A stretch of 64,000 nucleotides of DNA. Source: Bradyrhizobium sp. SRL28 (GTDB lineage Bacteria > Pseudomonadota > Alphaproteobacteria > Rhizobiales > Xanthobacteraceae). How positions within the stretch are numbered: position 1 is the stretch's first letter; the number at the start of each line of letters is the position of its first letter. Location of the stretch: NCBI RefSeq assembly GCF_018596315.1, contig NZ_JAHEAG010000001.1, positions 248,001 through 312,000 on the forward strand. The letters are read 5' to 3'. Position numbers and translations under genes: made by a program. A model generated the notes under the pieces. The model made no database searches. It had not been told where the DNA came from and saw nothing but the letters and a program-made list of their open reading frames with translations. Positions 1-8,571 of this stretch are shown piece by piece.

Positions 1-870
1 CAGGCGGTCGAGCACGAAGCCGATGATGCCAACGTAGAACAGCGCCAGGATGATTTCGCTGATGTGCGAGGAATTCCAGGCGTCCCAGATGAAGAAGCCG
101 ATGCCGACGCCGCCGATCAGCATCTCTGCTGCTACGATCGCAAGCCACGACAGGCCGATGCCGATGCGAAGGCCCGTGAAGATGTAGGGCGCCGCCGCCG
201 GGATCATGATCTTGGAGAAGAACTCCAGCGGATTGAGCTGCACGACCGCTGCGACGTTGCGATAGTCCTGCGGGATGTTGCGAATGCCAACCGCGGTGTT
301 GATGATGATCGGCCAGACCGAGGTGATGAAGATGACGAAGATCGCCGAGGGCTGGCCGTCACGGAACGCGGCGAGCGACAGCGGCAGCCATGCCAGCGGC
401 GGAATGGTGCGCAGCACCTGAAACAGCGGATCGAGCCCCCGCATCGCCCATACCGACTGCCCGACCAGCGTGCCAAGCCCGATGCCGACGACAGCGGCGA
501 TCGAATAGCCGAACGCGACGCGCTGAAGCGAAGCGGACAAATGCCAGAACAGGCCCTTGTCGATGCCGCCGCGATCGAAGAACGGATCGAAGATCAGTTC
601 CTTGGTTTCCTTGAAGACGCGCGACGGCGGCGGCAGGGTCGAGCCGGTGCGGCGGCAGACCAGCTCCCAGAACAGCATCAATAGCGCGAGCACGATCAGC
701 GGCGGCACGACGCGCACCGCGGCCTCTTTCGCCATCTTGATGTACTTCTCGGCACGAGGCGCCTGCTTCGGCGTCATCGTGACCACTGGCGCCGCCGCAG
801 TCGGCGACGCGGTCGGAATGGCCACCGTGGTGGCATCGGCTTTGATCGCGGGCATCGACATTGAAATCAT
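1..870 (-). CDS. nrtB: Nitrate-type ABC transporter permease (partial, C-terminus outside window)
   Basis: Inner-membrane permease of a nitrate/sulfonate/taurine-class ABC importer; the frame stays open to base 1, so the C-terminus is missing. Translation shows a polar N-terminus, a hydrophobic stretch starting VVPPLIVLALLML and a transmembrane core. The cytoplasmic EAA-type loop reads LNPLEFFSKIMIPAAAPYIF, followed by GLRIGIGLSWLAIVAAEML, which is typical of NrtB. Two in-frame ATGs (870 and 861) follow a GGAG; the 861 start has the better spacing, so the exact start is uncertain. It lies 57 bp downstream of nrtA on the same strand, so the two should be co-transcribed, with an ATPase gene expected beyond the window edge. 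Confidence 0.88.
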   Translation of the reverse strand, partial: MISMSMPAIKADATTVAIPTASPTAAAPVVTMTPKQAPRAEKYIKMAKEAAVRVVPPLIVLALLMLFWELVCRRTGSTLPPPSRVFKETKELIFDPFFDRGGIDKGLFWHLSASLQRVAFGYSIAAVVGIGLGTLVGQSVWAMRGLDPLFQVLRTIPPLAWLPLSLAAFRDGQPSAIFVIFITSVWPIIINTAVGIRNIPQDYRNVAAVVQLNPLEFFSKIMIPAAAPYIFTGLRIGIGLSWLAIVAAEMLIGGVGIGFFIWDAWNSSHISEIILALFYVGIIGFVLDRL

Positions 871-927
871 ATCTCCGTGTTCAAAAAAGGCGGGCCGCTC
901 GCTGCTTTACGCGCGGCCCGGGCTTGA

Positions 928-2256
928 TCAGACATCAACACGTTTGATCGACAGGGACTTCAGATACGCAGCCGGGTTTTCCGGATCGAACACCTTGCCG
1001 TCGAAGAAGGTCTCCTTGCCGCGCGAGGTCGAAGCCGGAATATCCGCCGCAGCGACGCCGAGCGTCTTTGCGGCGTCGCGCCACATATCCTCGCGGTTGA
1101 CCTTGCCGATCAGCGCCTTGCTGTCGAAGCCCGCTTCATATTTGCCCCAGCGGATGTCTTCGGTCATGAACCAGAGATCGTGGCTCTGGAACGGATAGGA
1201 GGCGAAATCGCGCCAGTACTTCATGATGTGCGGCGAGTTCTCGACGACCTTGCCGGGAATGCCGTAGTTGAACTTGCCCTTGGCGCGATCGGCGATGTCT
1301 TCGACCGGGCAGTTGATCCACTGCCGCTTGCCCATGATGGTGGCGAGTTCGTCCTTGTTCTCCATCTTGTCGGCCCATTGCTGCGCCTCCATGACCGCCA
1401 TCAGGATCGCCTTGGCGGCTTTCGGATTCTTGTCGACCCAAGCTGCGCGCATGCCGAGCGATTTTTCCGGGTGCTTGCTCCAGATTTCGCCGGTGTTGAT
1501 CGCGGTATAGCCGATGCCCTGATGGACCAATTGTCCGGGCCATGGCTCGCCGACACAGAAGGCATCCATGGTGCCGACCTTCATGTTGGCGACCATTTGC
1601 GGCGGCGGCACCGTGATGGTCTCGACATCCTTGTCGGGATCGATGCCGCCGGCGGCGAGCCAGTAGCGAATCCAGAGATCGTGCGTGCCGCCCGGGAAGG
1701 TCATCGCAACCTTGGCCGATTTGCCGGCGGCTTTCTTCTGCTCGAACACCGCCTTGAGCGGCGAGGCATCGACGCCAACCTTGAGCTCGGCATGTTCCTT
1801 GGCGACCGAGATGCACTGCGCATCGAGATTGAGCCGCGCCAGGATGTACATCGGCGTCGGCACATTGTTCTGCGTCACCTTGCCGGCCGAGATCAAATAC
1901 GGCATCGGCGTCAGGATGTGCGCGCCGTCGATGCCGTTGCCTTCCGAGCCGAGCACGAGGTTGTCGCGGGTCGTGCCCCATGACGCCTGCTTGGCGACTT
2001 CGACATCCGGCATGCCGTATTTGGCGAACAGCCCCTTGTCCTTGGCGACGAACAGCGGACCGGCGTCGCTCAGCGCGATGAACCCGAGCGTCGCCTTGGT
2101 GACTTCCGGACCCGCGCCTTGTGCGAAGGCCCCGGCGGGGAAGTTCAGCTTGGCGGCGGCGAGCAGTGCTGCCGTGCCACCGGTCGCCTTCAGGAGCTGG
2201 CGGCGGCTGAAACCGCGGCGTGAGGTTGGATTGGTGGGCTTCGTCATGGGCGTCAT
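928..2256 (-). CDS. nrtA: Nitrate ABC transporter substrate-binding protein (NrtA/CmpA family)
   Basis: Periplasmic ligand-binding protein of 442 aa that delivers nitrate or a related anion to the adjoining permease. The N-terminus has a twin-arginine signal (SRRQLLK at residues 17-23, then an Ala-rich h-region ending ...GAFAQ), so it is probably Tat-exported. The body matches NrtA/CmpA, with phrases such as GSEGNGIDGAHILTPMPYLI and DAFCVGEPWPGQLVHQGIGY. Length fits the family. It is preceded by a 140-nt leader and a sigma-54-like promoter, suggesting nitrogen control. Nitrate is inferred from family resemblance; bicarbonate or cyanate relatives cannot be excluded. Confidence 0.88.
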   Translation of the reverse strand: MTPMTKPTNPTSRRGFSRRQLLKATGGTAALLAAAKLNFPAGAFAQGAGPEVTKATLGFIALSDAGPLFVAKDKGLFAKYGMPDVEVAKQASWGTTRDNLVLGSEGNGIDGAHILTPMPYLISAGKVTQNNVPTPMYILARLNLDAQCISVAKEHAELKVGVDASPLKAVFEQKKAAGKSAKVAMTFPGGTHDLWIRYWLAAGGIDPDKDVETITVPPPQMVANMKVGTMDAFCVGEPWPGQLVHQGIGYTAINTGEIWSKHPEKSLGMRAAWVDKNPKAAKAILMAVMEAQQWADKMENKDELATIMGKRQWINCPVEDIADRAKGKFNYGIPGKVVENSPHIMKYWRDFASYPFQSHDLWFMTEDIRWGKYEAGFDSKALIGKVNREDMWRDAAKTLGVAAADIPASTSRGKETFFDGKVFDPENPAAYLKSLSIKRVDV

Positions 2257-2398
2257 TGTCCTTTTGCGTCAGTGCGTGAAACGGGGCCGTCCGATTGGGT
2301 CACCGCGCCAGGCGCGCAAAGGCGTGTTCCAGGGAGGCCCCGGAATGGCGGCGTCACAATTCGGATGAGTGGTCTCAAGGGACGGCATCGATGGCGTC
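2257..2398 (-). promoter_or_regulatory. Hairpin-containing 5' leader of nrtA
   Basis: About 140 nt of untranslated leader would lie between the predicted sigma-54 start site and the nrtA ATG. Two adjacent inverted repeats lie within it: CCAGGG/CCCCGG (2329-2343, one G.U pair) and CGCGCC/GGCGCG (2304-2316). Paired hairpins upstream of nitrate genes are characteristic of NasT-type antitermination leaders in alphaproteobacteria. That assignment is an inference from position and structure only. Confidence 0.4.
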
Positions 2399-2409
2399 AG
2401 CACTAGCTA

Positions 2410-2425
2410 TTCAAGCTCCGTGCCA
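2410..2425 (-). promoter_or_regulatory. Candidate sigma-54 (-24/-12) promoter for nrtA
   Basis: Read on the minus strand, the sequence is TGGCACGGAGCTTGAA. It matches the sigma-54 consensus TGGCACG-N4-TTGCW except that the -12 GC is GA. The spacing from the -24 GG is correct, and the element lies about 150 bp upstream of the nrtA ATG. This would place nrtAB under NtrC/RpoN nitrogen control. The mismatch falls in a critical -12 base, so confidence is moderate. Confidence 0.5.
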
Positions 2426-2533
2426 AGCCTCGTGCAGCGTAAAAAACTTTTTGGTATCAGTACATTGTCGGAAAGTTGCCGAAAAAATAGGCGCCGGTCA
2501 GGAACCAGTCACAGCTTTCCAAATTTGCGATTC

Positions 2534-2566
2534 GCTCAATTCTTGTGCGGCGCACAAGAATTGAGC
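2534..2566. repeat. Perfect 33-bp inverted repeat (15-bp arms, 3-bp loop)
   Basis: GCTCAATTCTTGTGC, then GGC, then the exact reverse complement. It begins 20 bp past the dioxygenase stop codon and about 110 bp upstream of the nrtA -24 element. It has no strong T-run in the minus direction, so a classical intrinsic terminator is not clear. It could terminate the dioxygenase transcript by structure, or be an activator-binding site for nrtA. Confidence 0.7.
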
Positions 2567-2586
2567 AAGCGGTAGAACATCCCGCA

Positions 2587-3501
2587 CTACGCGTCCTCGG
2601 TGGTCTTCGCCATCATCGGTTTCGGCGCGCTTCCCTCGCCCGGCTTCATCCGGAATTCGTAGGTCATGAGGTGCCACGGCGCGGCCGCCGGCTTGCCGTC
2701 CGGCATCGTTGGATCGGTGCGCTTTTCGATTCTCGCGACAAGCTCGTCCTTGACCCCGAACACCACGTCGGAATCGAGATATTTGTCGCCGTCCATGAAA
2801 ACGTGAGTGATCAGCGGCTGGTGGCCGGGCGCGTCGACCAGGAAATGGACATGGGCCGGCCGCATCGCGTGGCGGCGGGACTGCACGATCATTTCGCCGA
2901 CCGGGCCGTCGGTGGGGATGGGATAGCTGCACGGCAGGATGGTGCGGAAGAAGAACCTTCCATCGGCGTCGGTCATGAAGCGCGCCCGTGACGACGGCCC
3001 TTCCGTCTCATAGGCCGGCTTCTGGGAATCATAGAAGCCGTCGTCATCGGCGTGCCAGACGTCCACCGGCACGTCAGCCAGCGGCTTGCCCTGGAGGTCG
3101 GTGACGCGGCTCTGCACGAACATCCGCTCGCCCGGCAGACTGGCCGAGATATCGGTGCCATGCGGCGTCACCTTGTGCTCGCCGACATAGAACGGGCCGA
3201 GCACGGTGGTCTCGGTGGCGCCCTCGCGCTCCCTGTGGTTCACGGCATCGACCAGCATCGACACGCCGAGCACGTCGGAGAGCAGGATGAACTCCTGCCG
3301 GATCGGGGTGCACTTCTGGCCGGTCCGGGTCAGGAAATCGATCGCAACCTCCCACTCCTCGAAGGTGAGATCGGTCCTGCGGACATAGTCGTGCAGCGAC
3401 TTCACCAGTTCCTGCAGCAGAAATTTGGCGCGCGGATCCGGCGTATCGTTGAAACTGCTGATTACGGCGGCGGTCAGTTCGGTTTCGCTGAATTGGCGCA
3501 T
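2587..3501 (-). CDS. Intradiol ring-cleavage dioxygenase (catechol/hydroxyquinol 1,2-dioxygenase type)
   Basis: Cytoplasmic non-heme Fe(III) dioxygenase of 304 aa that opens catecholic rings between the two hydroxyls to give muconate- or maleylacetate-type products. The four iron ligands are all visible: Tyr157 (in FYDSQ), Tyr193 (in CSYPIP), and His217 and His219 (in RPAHVHF). The N-terminal helical dimerisation domain (residues 1-100) and LGPFYVGEH linker are those of catechol/hydroxyquinol 1,2-dioxygenases; overall it looks closest to hydroxyquinol dioxygenases. No other ring-cleavage pathway gene is adjacent, so the substrate is undetermined. The start is ATG at 3501. Confidence 0.88.
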   Translation of the reverse strand: MRQFSETELTAAVISSFNDTPDPRAKFLLQELVKSLHDYVRRTDLTFEEWEVAIDFLTRTGQKCTPIRQEFILLSDVLGVSMLVDAVNHREREGATETTVLGPFYVGEHKVTPHGTDISASLPGERMFVQSRVTDLQGKPLADVPVDVWHADDDGFYDSQKPAYETEGPSSRARFMTDADGRFFFRTILPCSYPIPTDGPVGEMIVQSRRHAMRPAHVHFLVDAPGHQPLITHVFMDGDKYLDSDVVFGVKDELVARIEKRTDPTMPDGKPAAAPWHLMTYEFRMKPGEGSAPKPMMAKTTEDA

Positions 3502-3636
3502 TTTTGCTGTCCTGCGGGATAGACGAAGGCTGGCGTCAGCCTATACCAGCGCCCCGCGCCGGGTAAGCGCGGCTGGTTGGAATGGAGCACACTTTTCGGC
3601 TATCAAGGTCGCCTCGCCAGCCGGAGATCAGCGCCG

Positions 3637-4911
3637 ATGTTAGCCCCTACGCCCGCCTCGCCCGAATCTGCCGGAATGTCCAAGGCTGCGCTCGATCGCC
3701 TCGAAAATCACCTAAAGCAGCGCTATGTCGACGGCGGGCGCTTCCCGGGGACGCAGCTCCTGATCTATCGCCGCGGCAAGGTCGTCCATTCGACCGTGCA
3801 GGGCTTTGCCGACGTGGAGCGCAAGGCGCCGGTGAAGGACGACACGATCTTCCGCATCTATTCGATGACCAAGCCGCTCACGAGCGTAGCTTTCATGATG
3901 CTGGTCGAGGAAGGCCGCGTCGCGCTGGACGAGCCCGTGCACAAATACATTCCGGAATGGAAGAACCTCGGCGTGTTCGTGGCCGGTACGCATCCCGCCT
4001 TCCTGAGCCGTCCGCCGGCGCGGCCGATGCTGATCGTGGACCTGCTGCGCCACACCTCGGGCCTGACGTATGGCTTCCAGCAGCGCGGCAATGTCGATGC
4101 CGCCTATCGCGAGAACAAGATCGGCGAAGTGATCAAGGCCGGCACGCTGCAAGGCATGATCGACGACCTCGCGAAAATCCCGCTGGAGTTTTCGCCGGGC
4201 GAGGCCTGGAACTACTCCGTTGCCACCGACGTGATCGGCTATCTCGTCGGCCTGATCAGCGGCAAGCCGTTCGAGCAGTTCCTCAAAGAGCGGATCCTCG
4301 ATCCACTCGGCATGAACGACACCGATTTCTTCGTGCCGAAGGACAAGGCGCATCGTTTCGCGGCTTGCTATTCGGCCGATCCGCAAGGCGGCATGACGTT
4401 CCATGCCACCGAGCGCAAGGGCACGCTGACGTTGCAGGACGATCCGACGACGAGCTCGTTCCTGGAGCCGCCCTCCTTCATCTCCGGCGGCGGCGGCCTG
4501 TGCTCGACCGTGGCCGACTACCTGACCTTCTGCCGGGCGCTGCTCAATGGCGGTGAGCTCGACGGCATCAGGCTGCTGGGCCCGAAGACCTTGAAGCTGA
4601 TGACGTCGAACCACCTGCCCGGCGGCGTTGACCTGCCGGCGATGTCGCGCTCGCTGTTCTCGGAAGCCGCCTACAACGGCATCGGCTTTGGGCTCGGCTT
4701 TGCCGTCACCATGAACCCGGCGCAGACGCTGATCGCCGGCAGCCCCGGCGAGTTCAACTGGGGCGGCGCGGCGACGACCTCGTTCTTCATCGACCCGGCG
4801 GAAGAGCTGATCACGATCTTCATGACGCAGGTGCTGCCGTCGAGCGCCTATCCGTTGCGCCGCGAGCTGCGCACCATGGTGTACGCCGCGATCACCGACA
4901 GTAATCTTTGA
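3637..4911 (+). CDS. Serine hydrolase, beta-lactamase/esterase fold
   Basis: Beta-lactamase-superfamily (PF00144-type) serine hydrolase of 424 aa, probably an esterase rather than a beta-lactamase. The nucleophile motif SMTK is at residues 76-79 (Ser76, Lys79) and the tyrosine motif is YSV at 193-195, as in class C-like esterases. The C-terminal third has the region EFNWGGAATTSFFIDP, where family members have the Gly-rich substrate strand. No signal peptide is evident. I chose ATG 3637 because GGAG lies 10 bp upstream; an in-frame ATG at 3577 lacks a ribosome site. It stands alone between divergent neighbours. Confidence 0.85.
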   Translation: MLAPTPASPESAGMSKAALDRLENHLKQRYVDGGRFPGTQLLIYRRGKVVHSTVQGFADVERKAPVKDDTIFRIYSMTKPLTSVAFMMLVEEGRVALDEPVHKYIPEWKNLGVFVAGTHPAFLSRPPARPMLIVDLLRHTSGLTYGFQQRGNVDAAYRENKIGEVIKAGTLQGMIDDLAKIPLEFSPGEAWNYSVATDVIGYLVGLISGKPFEQFLKERILDPLGMNDTDFFVPKDKAHRFAACYSADPQGGMTFHATERKGTLTLQDDPTTSSFLEPPSFISGGGGLCSTVADYLTFCRALLNGGELDGIRLLGPKTLKLMTSNHLPGGVDLPAMSRSLFSEAAYNGIGFGLGFAVTMNPAQTLIAGSPGEFNWGGAATTSFFIDPAEELITIFMTQVLPSSAYPLRRELRTMVYAAITDSNL

Positions 4912-5036
4912 GGGAAGTAATCCGGGTTCCGCGGTGCACTCAGGCAGTCACGGAGCCCGGCGCAACCGCCAAAGTGCCGGGTCAATTCCTCTCGATATCC
5001 CTTTAATCTCCTTGGCGAAATTCGGCGGCTTCTCCT

Positions 5037-6581
5037 ATGCTTCGTCGACTGGGCGCCGATCCGGGGCTTGCGTTGCCAAAACTTTCACTGCCAGTGCGTC
5101 TCGTCCTTCTGGTTGCGGGAACCACGCTGCCGCTGATCATTTTCGCGGCCGGCATCACGTACAACAATTACAAGCAGGACCGCCAGAACGCGACACAACG
5201 CGTGCTTGAAACGGTTCGCAGCATTCGCCTCGTGCTCGACTCGGAGATGCAGCGGATCACCGGCGCGCTCCAGGTGTTGTCGCTGACAAACGCACTGCGC
5301 GACCAGGATTTTGAAGGATTCCGCCGCATCTGCCAGGGCTTCCTCGACCAGTATGGCGAAGGCGGCGTCGTGCTGGTGGCGGACCGCGAAGGCCGCCAGG
5401 TGTTCTCCTCGCTTAACCCGGATACGGCAAGCCTGCCGCTTCGCAGCAACCGTGCCATGGTCGACAAGGTCTTCGCGGAAAAGAAGCCGGTCTATTCCAA
5501 CCTGTTCTTCGGGTCGGTCAAGAAACAGCTGATCGTCACGGTCGAAGTACCTGTCATTCGCGACAACGAGGTGCTCTACGACATCTCCTTCAGCCCGCCG
5601 ATCGAGGTCTTCCAGGCCATGGTCGAGCAGCAACGGCCGAGCAAGGACTGGACGATCTCGATCTTCGACGGCGAAGGCACCAACTTCGCGCGCGTGCCGA
5701 ACCCGCAGGAGACCATCGGCAAGCGTGCATCGCCCTCGCTCTATGCGCAGATGTTCCACATTCCCGAAGCGACCGTGCCGACGATATCGCTCGAGGGCGT
5801 GCCGCTGATTACGAGCTTCGCCCGCTCCTCGCTCACCGGTTGGACGGTTGCCGCAGGCGTCGCCGAAAGCTCGCTGGTCGCGCCGCTCTGGCGCAACCTC
5901 GCGATAACAAGCGTGATGGGCGCCATTCTGCTGATGGTCGGCCTCGCCTTTGCGGTGCGGATGGCGACCCAGATCGCCCGCGGCGAGATGCTCCACAATC
6001 TCCTGATCGAGGAGCTCAACCACCGCGTCAAGAATACGCTCGCGGTCCTGCAGTCGATCGCCACCCAGACGTTTCGCAGCGCGAGCCGGGCCGAGCGCGA
6101 GAAGTTCGAGGGAAGGCTCGGCGCGCTGGCGGAGGCACACAATTTGCTGAGCCAGGAAAAATGGCAGGGCGCGGAGTTGCGGGAAGTGATTGCGCGGGTG
6201 CTGCAGCCCTATCTGCTCAACACTCCGGAGCGGGTGCGGATGTTCGGACCACAGGTTCCGCTGTCGCCGCGGCTCGCCGTGGTGCTGTCGATGATCGTGC
6301 ACGAGATCGCAACCAATGCCGCCAAATACGGCGCGCTATCGAACGACAGCGGGACCGTCGCGGTGGATTGGGAGATCCTCGAAGAAAGCGATGGGCGCAA
6401 GCTGCGGCTGATCTGGACCGAGGCCGGCGGACCGCCCGTCACGGCGCCGGTGCAGCGCGGCTTCGGCTCGCGGCTGATCGAGCGCAGCGCGCGCGACCAG
6501 CTCGGCGGCGAAGCAACCGTCGACTTCCTGCCGCGCGGCGTCGTCTACTCGATAAGCTGTGCGCTCGACAGGGAGGAATAG
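5037..6581 (+). CDS. HWE-family sensor histidine kinase, membrane-bound
   Basis: 514-aa inner-membrane sensor kinase. Two membrane segments (about residues 18-40 and 288-310) flank a roughly 245-residue periplasmic region that looks like a double-Cache-type sensor. The cytoplasmic part has the phospho-acceptor NHRVKN (His329). The HWE signature follows: His422 and Asn427 in HEIATNAAKYGALS, and WTE at 460-462. A glycine-rich ATP lid (GFGSRLIERS) ends the domain. No response regulator gene is adjacent, so it is an orphan kinase; its signal and partner are unknown. The ribosome site before ATG 5037 is weak, so the start is less certain. Confidence 0.9.
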   Translation: MLRRLGADPGLALPKLSLPVRLVLLVAGTTLPLIIFAAGITYNNYKQDRQNATQRVLETVRSIRLVLDSEMQRITGALQVLSLTNALRDQDFEGFRRICQGFLDQYGEGGVVLVADREGRQVFSSLNPDTASLPLRSNRAMVDKVFAEKKPVYSNLFFGSVKKQLIVTVEVPVIRDNEVLYDISFSPPIEVFQAMVEQQRPSKDWTISIFDGEGTNFARVPNPQETIGKRASPSLYAQMFHIPEATVPTISLEGVPLITSFARSSLTGWTVAAGVAESSLVAPLWRNLAITSVMGAILLMVGLAFAVRMATQIARGEMLHNLLIEELNHRVKNTLAVLQSIATQTFRSASRAEREKFEGRLGALAEAHNLLSQEKWQGAELREVIARVLQPYLLNTPERVRMFGPQVPLSPRLAVVLSMIVHEIATNAAKYGALSNDSGTVAVDWEILEESDGRKLRLIWTEAGGPPVTAPVQRGFGSRLIERSARDQLGGEATVDFLPRGVVYSISCALDREE

Positions 6582-6597
6582 CTCGACACGAAGAATA

Positions 6598-7917
6598 TTA
6601 TTTCAGCATCTCCGGCACGATCAAGCGCGGCAGAAACAGCGAGACCTCGGGCCAGATGATCAGCGCGGCCAACACCAGCAACATCGGGACCAGCATGATG
6701 GCCGTGTCCTTGAGCGCATAGCGCAGCCGCACGCCTGCGATCGAGCAGGCGATCATCAGGCACAGGCCATAGGGCGGCGTGACCAACCCGAAAGCCAGCG
6801 AGACGATCGAGATGATCGCAAACTGCACCGGATGGAGGTCGACCGCTTTCGCCAACGGCTCGAGCACGGTGCCGACGATGACGATCGCCGGAATGGCGTC
6901 GAGAAAACACCCCACCACCAGGAAGCAGAAGGCGATGAAGAAGCCGGCCCCGATGGTGCCCATGCCCCACGTCGAGACGTTGGCCAGCAGCTCCTGCGGA
7001 ATCTTGTAGTAGGCCAACAGCCAGCCGAAGGCGCTCGCGGTGCCGACGCAAAACAGCGCGACACCCGCCAGACGCCCGGTGTCGAGCAGGGACTTGTAGA
7101 GCTCACGCCAGCCGGTTTCGCGGTAGAAGAACGCCGACAGCGCCACCGAGTAAACCACCGCGACGCAGGCGGACTCGGTGGCGGTGAACCATCCCAGCAG
7201 GATGCCGCCGACAATGATGAACGGCGTCATCAGCGCCGGTATCGACCGCCAGATGGCGCAGCACATCTCCCGCCAACTGTCCTTCGGATAGGTCGGATAG
7301 CCGCGGCGCACGGCATAAACATGCACCGTCGCCATCTGCGCGCCTGCGATCAAGAGACCGGGGATGATGCCGGCCAGGTACATCGCCGCGATCGAGGTCG
7401 AGATCAGGCCGCCCCACACGATCATCAGGATCGAGGGCGGGATAATGACGGCGAGCACGGCCGAGACCGCGGTGATGGCGATGGAGAACGAGAGGTCGTA
7501 GCCTTCCTTGGTCTGCGCATCGATGAATATCTTGGACTGGCTCGCCGCATCAGCGGTGGAGGAGCCGGAGATGCCGGCAAAGAACACCGACAGCACGACG
7601 TTGATCTGCGCCAGCGATCCCGGCCAATGCCCGACCATCGAGCGCGACAACGCGACCAGGCGGTCGGTGATGCCGCCGATGCTCATCAGGTTGGCGGTCA
7701 GGAGAAAGAACGGCACCGCCAGCAGGATGAACGAATTGTAGGCGTTGAAGGTCTCCTGCGCGAGCGTCATGATCGACAGGCGCGGCTCGGTCAAGAGGAT
7801 CGGCACACAGGCAAGGCCGAGCGCAAAGGCGACCGGCACGCGAATAATGAGCAGGCCGATGAAAGTCCCGAACAGGACCAGTGCGGCCTCTCCGGCAGAA
7901 AGAATATTCCCACTCAT
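6598..7917 (-). CDS. TRAP transporter large permease (DctM type)
   Basis: 439-aa inner-membrane protein with about 12 hydrophobic segments, forming the substrate-translocating subunit of a tripartite ATP-independent periplasmic transporter. Family phrases include GISGSSTADAASQSKIFI and VIPPSILMIVWGGLI, plus LVTPPYGLCLMIACSIAG near the C-terminus. The ATG at 7917 overlaps the end of the small-permease gene by 4 bp, showing translational coupling. The carried substrate, probably an organic acid, cannot be read from this subunit. Confidence 0.93.
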   Translation of the reverse strand: MSGNILSAGEAALVLFGTFIGLLIIRVPVAFALGLACVPILLTEPRLSIMTLAQETFNAYNSFILLAVPFFLLTANLMSIGGITDRLVALSRSMVGHWPGSLAQINVVLSVFFAGISGSSTADAASQSKIFIDAQTKEGYDLSFSIAITAVSAVLAVIIPPSILMIVWGGLISTSIAAMYLAGIIPGLLIAGAQMATVHVYAVRRGYPTYPKDSWREMCCAIWRSIPALMTPFIIVGGILLGWFTATESACVAVVYSVALSAFFYRETGWRELYKSLLDTGRLAGVALFCVGTASAFGWLLAYYKIPQELLANVSTWGMGTIGAGFFIAFCFLVVGCFLDAIPAIVIVGTVLEPLAKAVDLHPVQFAIISIVSLAFGLVTPPYGLCLMIACSIAGVRLRYALKDTAIMLVPMLLVLAALIIWPEVSLFLPRLIVPEMLK

Positions 7918-8429
7918 CGTTTTGCCCCAACCAGAATCCGCGCTTCATCGACGATCTGTTCACCCGCAAATGCAATCCACGTCACACCGGCCACCGGCCA
8001 GGCGACATGGATCAGCCAGAGCGGCAGATCCGCCAGTTCAGACGTTCGGTTCCAGGCGAAGCGCGTGAATTCGAGCCCGGCCCACACGAACACCAGCGCC
8101 ATCGCCAAAATGCCGAGGCGGGCCGCAATCCGCACCGCGGCCTCAGCCCGTCGCGACAGGTCGGGCCAGACGTCGACCTCGAAATGCTGCGCCTCTCTGA
8201 CGCCGACCATGGCGCCGATCATGATCGTCCAGACGAACAGGAAGCGCGCCATCTCCTCGGTCCAGATGTAGGACGGGATGAGCGGCGTGTAGCGCGAGAT
8301 GATCTGCAGCGTGACCGGAATGACCAGAATGCCGACGCAGGCGGCGAGCAGGAATTCCAGCAATTTTGCATAGGCTGCCGTTGCTCGGCGCCATAGCGAC
8401 GGGTGGGACATCACAGGCATTTCAGTCAT
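7914..8429 (-). CDS. TRAP transporter small permease (DctQ type)
   Basis: 171-aa inner-membrane protein with four hydrophobic segments, matching the DctQ family in size and topology. The central phrase IWTEEMARFLFVWTIMIGAM is diagnostic of TRAP small permeases. It lies between the binding-protein gene (142 bp upstream) and the large permease (4-bp overlap), so the three genes form one minus-strand unit. Confidence 0.9.
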   Translation of the reverse strand: MTEMPVMSHPSLWRRATAAYAKLLEFLLAACVGILVIPVTLQIISRYTPLIPSYIWTEEMARFLFVWTIMIGAMVGVREAQHFEVDVWPDLSRRAEAAVRIAARLGILAMALVFVWAGLEFTRFAWNRTSELADLPLWLIHVAWPVAGVTWIAFAGEQIVDEARILVGAKR

Positions 8430-8571
8430 TTCGGCTCCGTCTCGGATACCAGTCCGCCGATCCGGGCAAGAAGCGGGGCTTGCCCGGAAGGCTTTCGGCG
8501 GTCGTTCGATTTCAGGCCCCCGCGCAAACGCATTCAGCGTCGTCGCAACGAAGAGCCGGCCCCCTTACGCC

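Noticed and set aside
6559..8271. A 570-residue plus-strand open frame opposite the TRAP permease genes
   Set aside because: Antisense shadow of two certain membrane-protein genes; low-complexity charged translation with no ribosome site.
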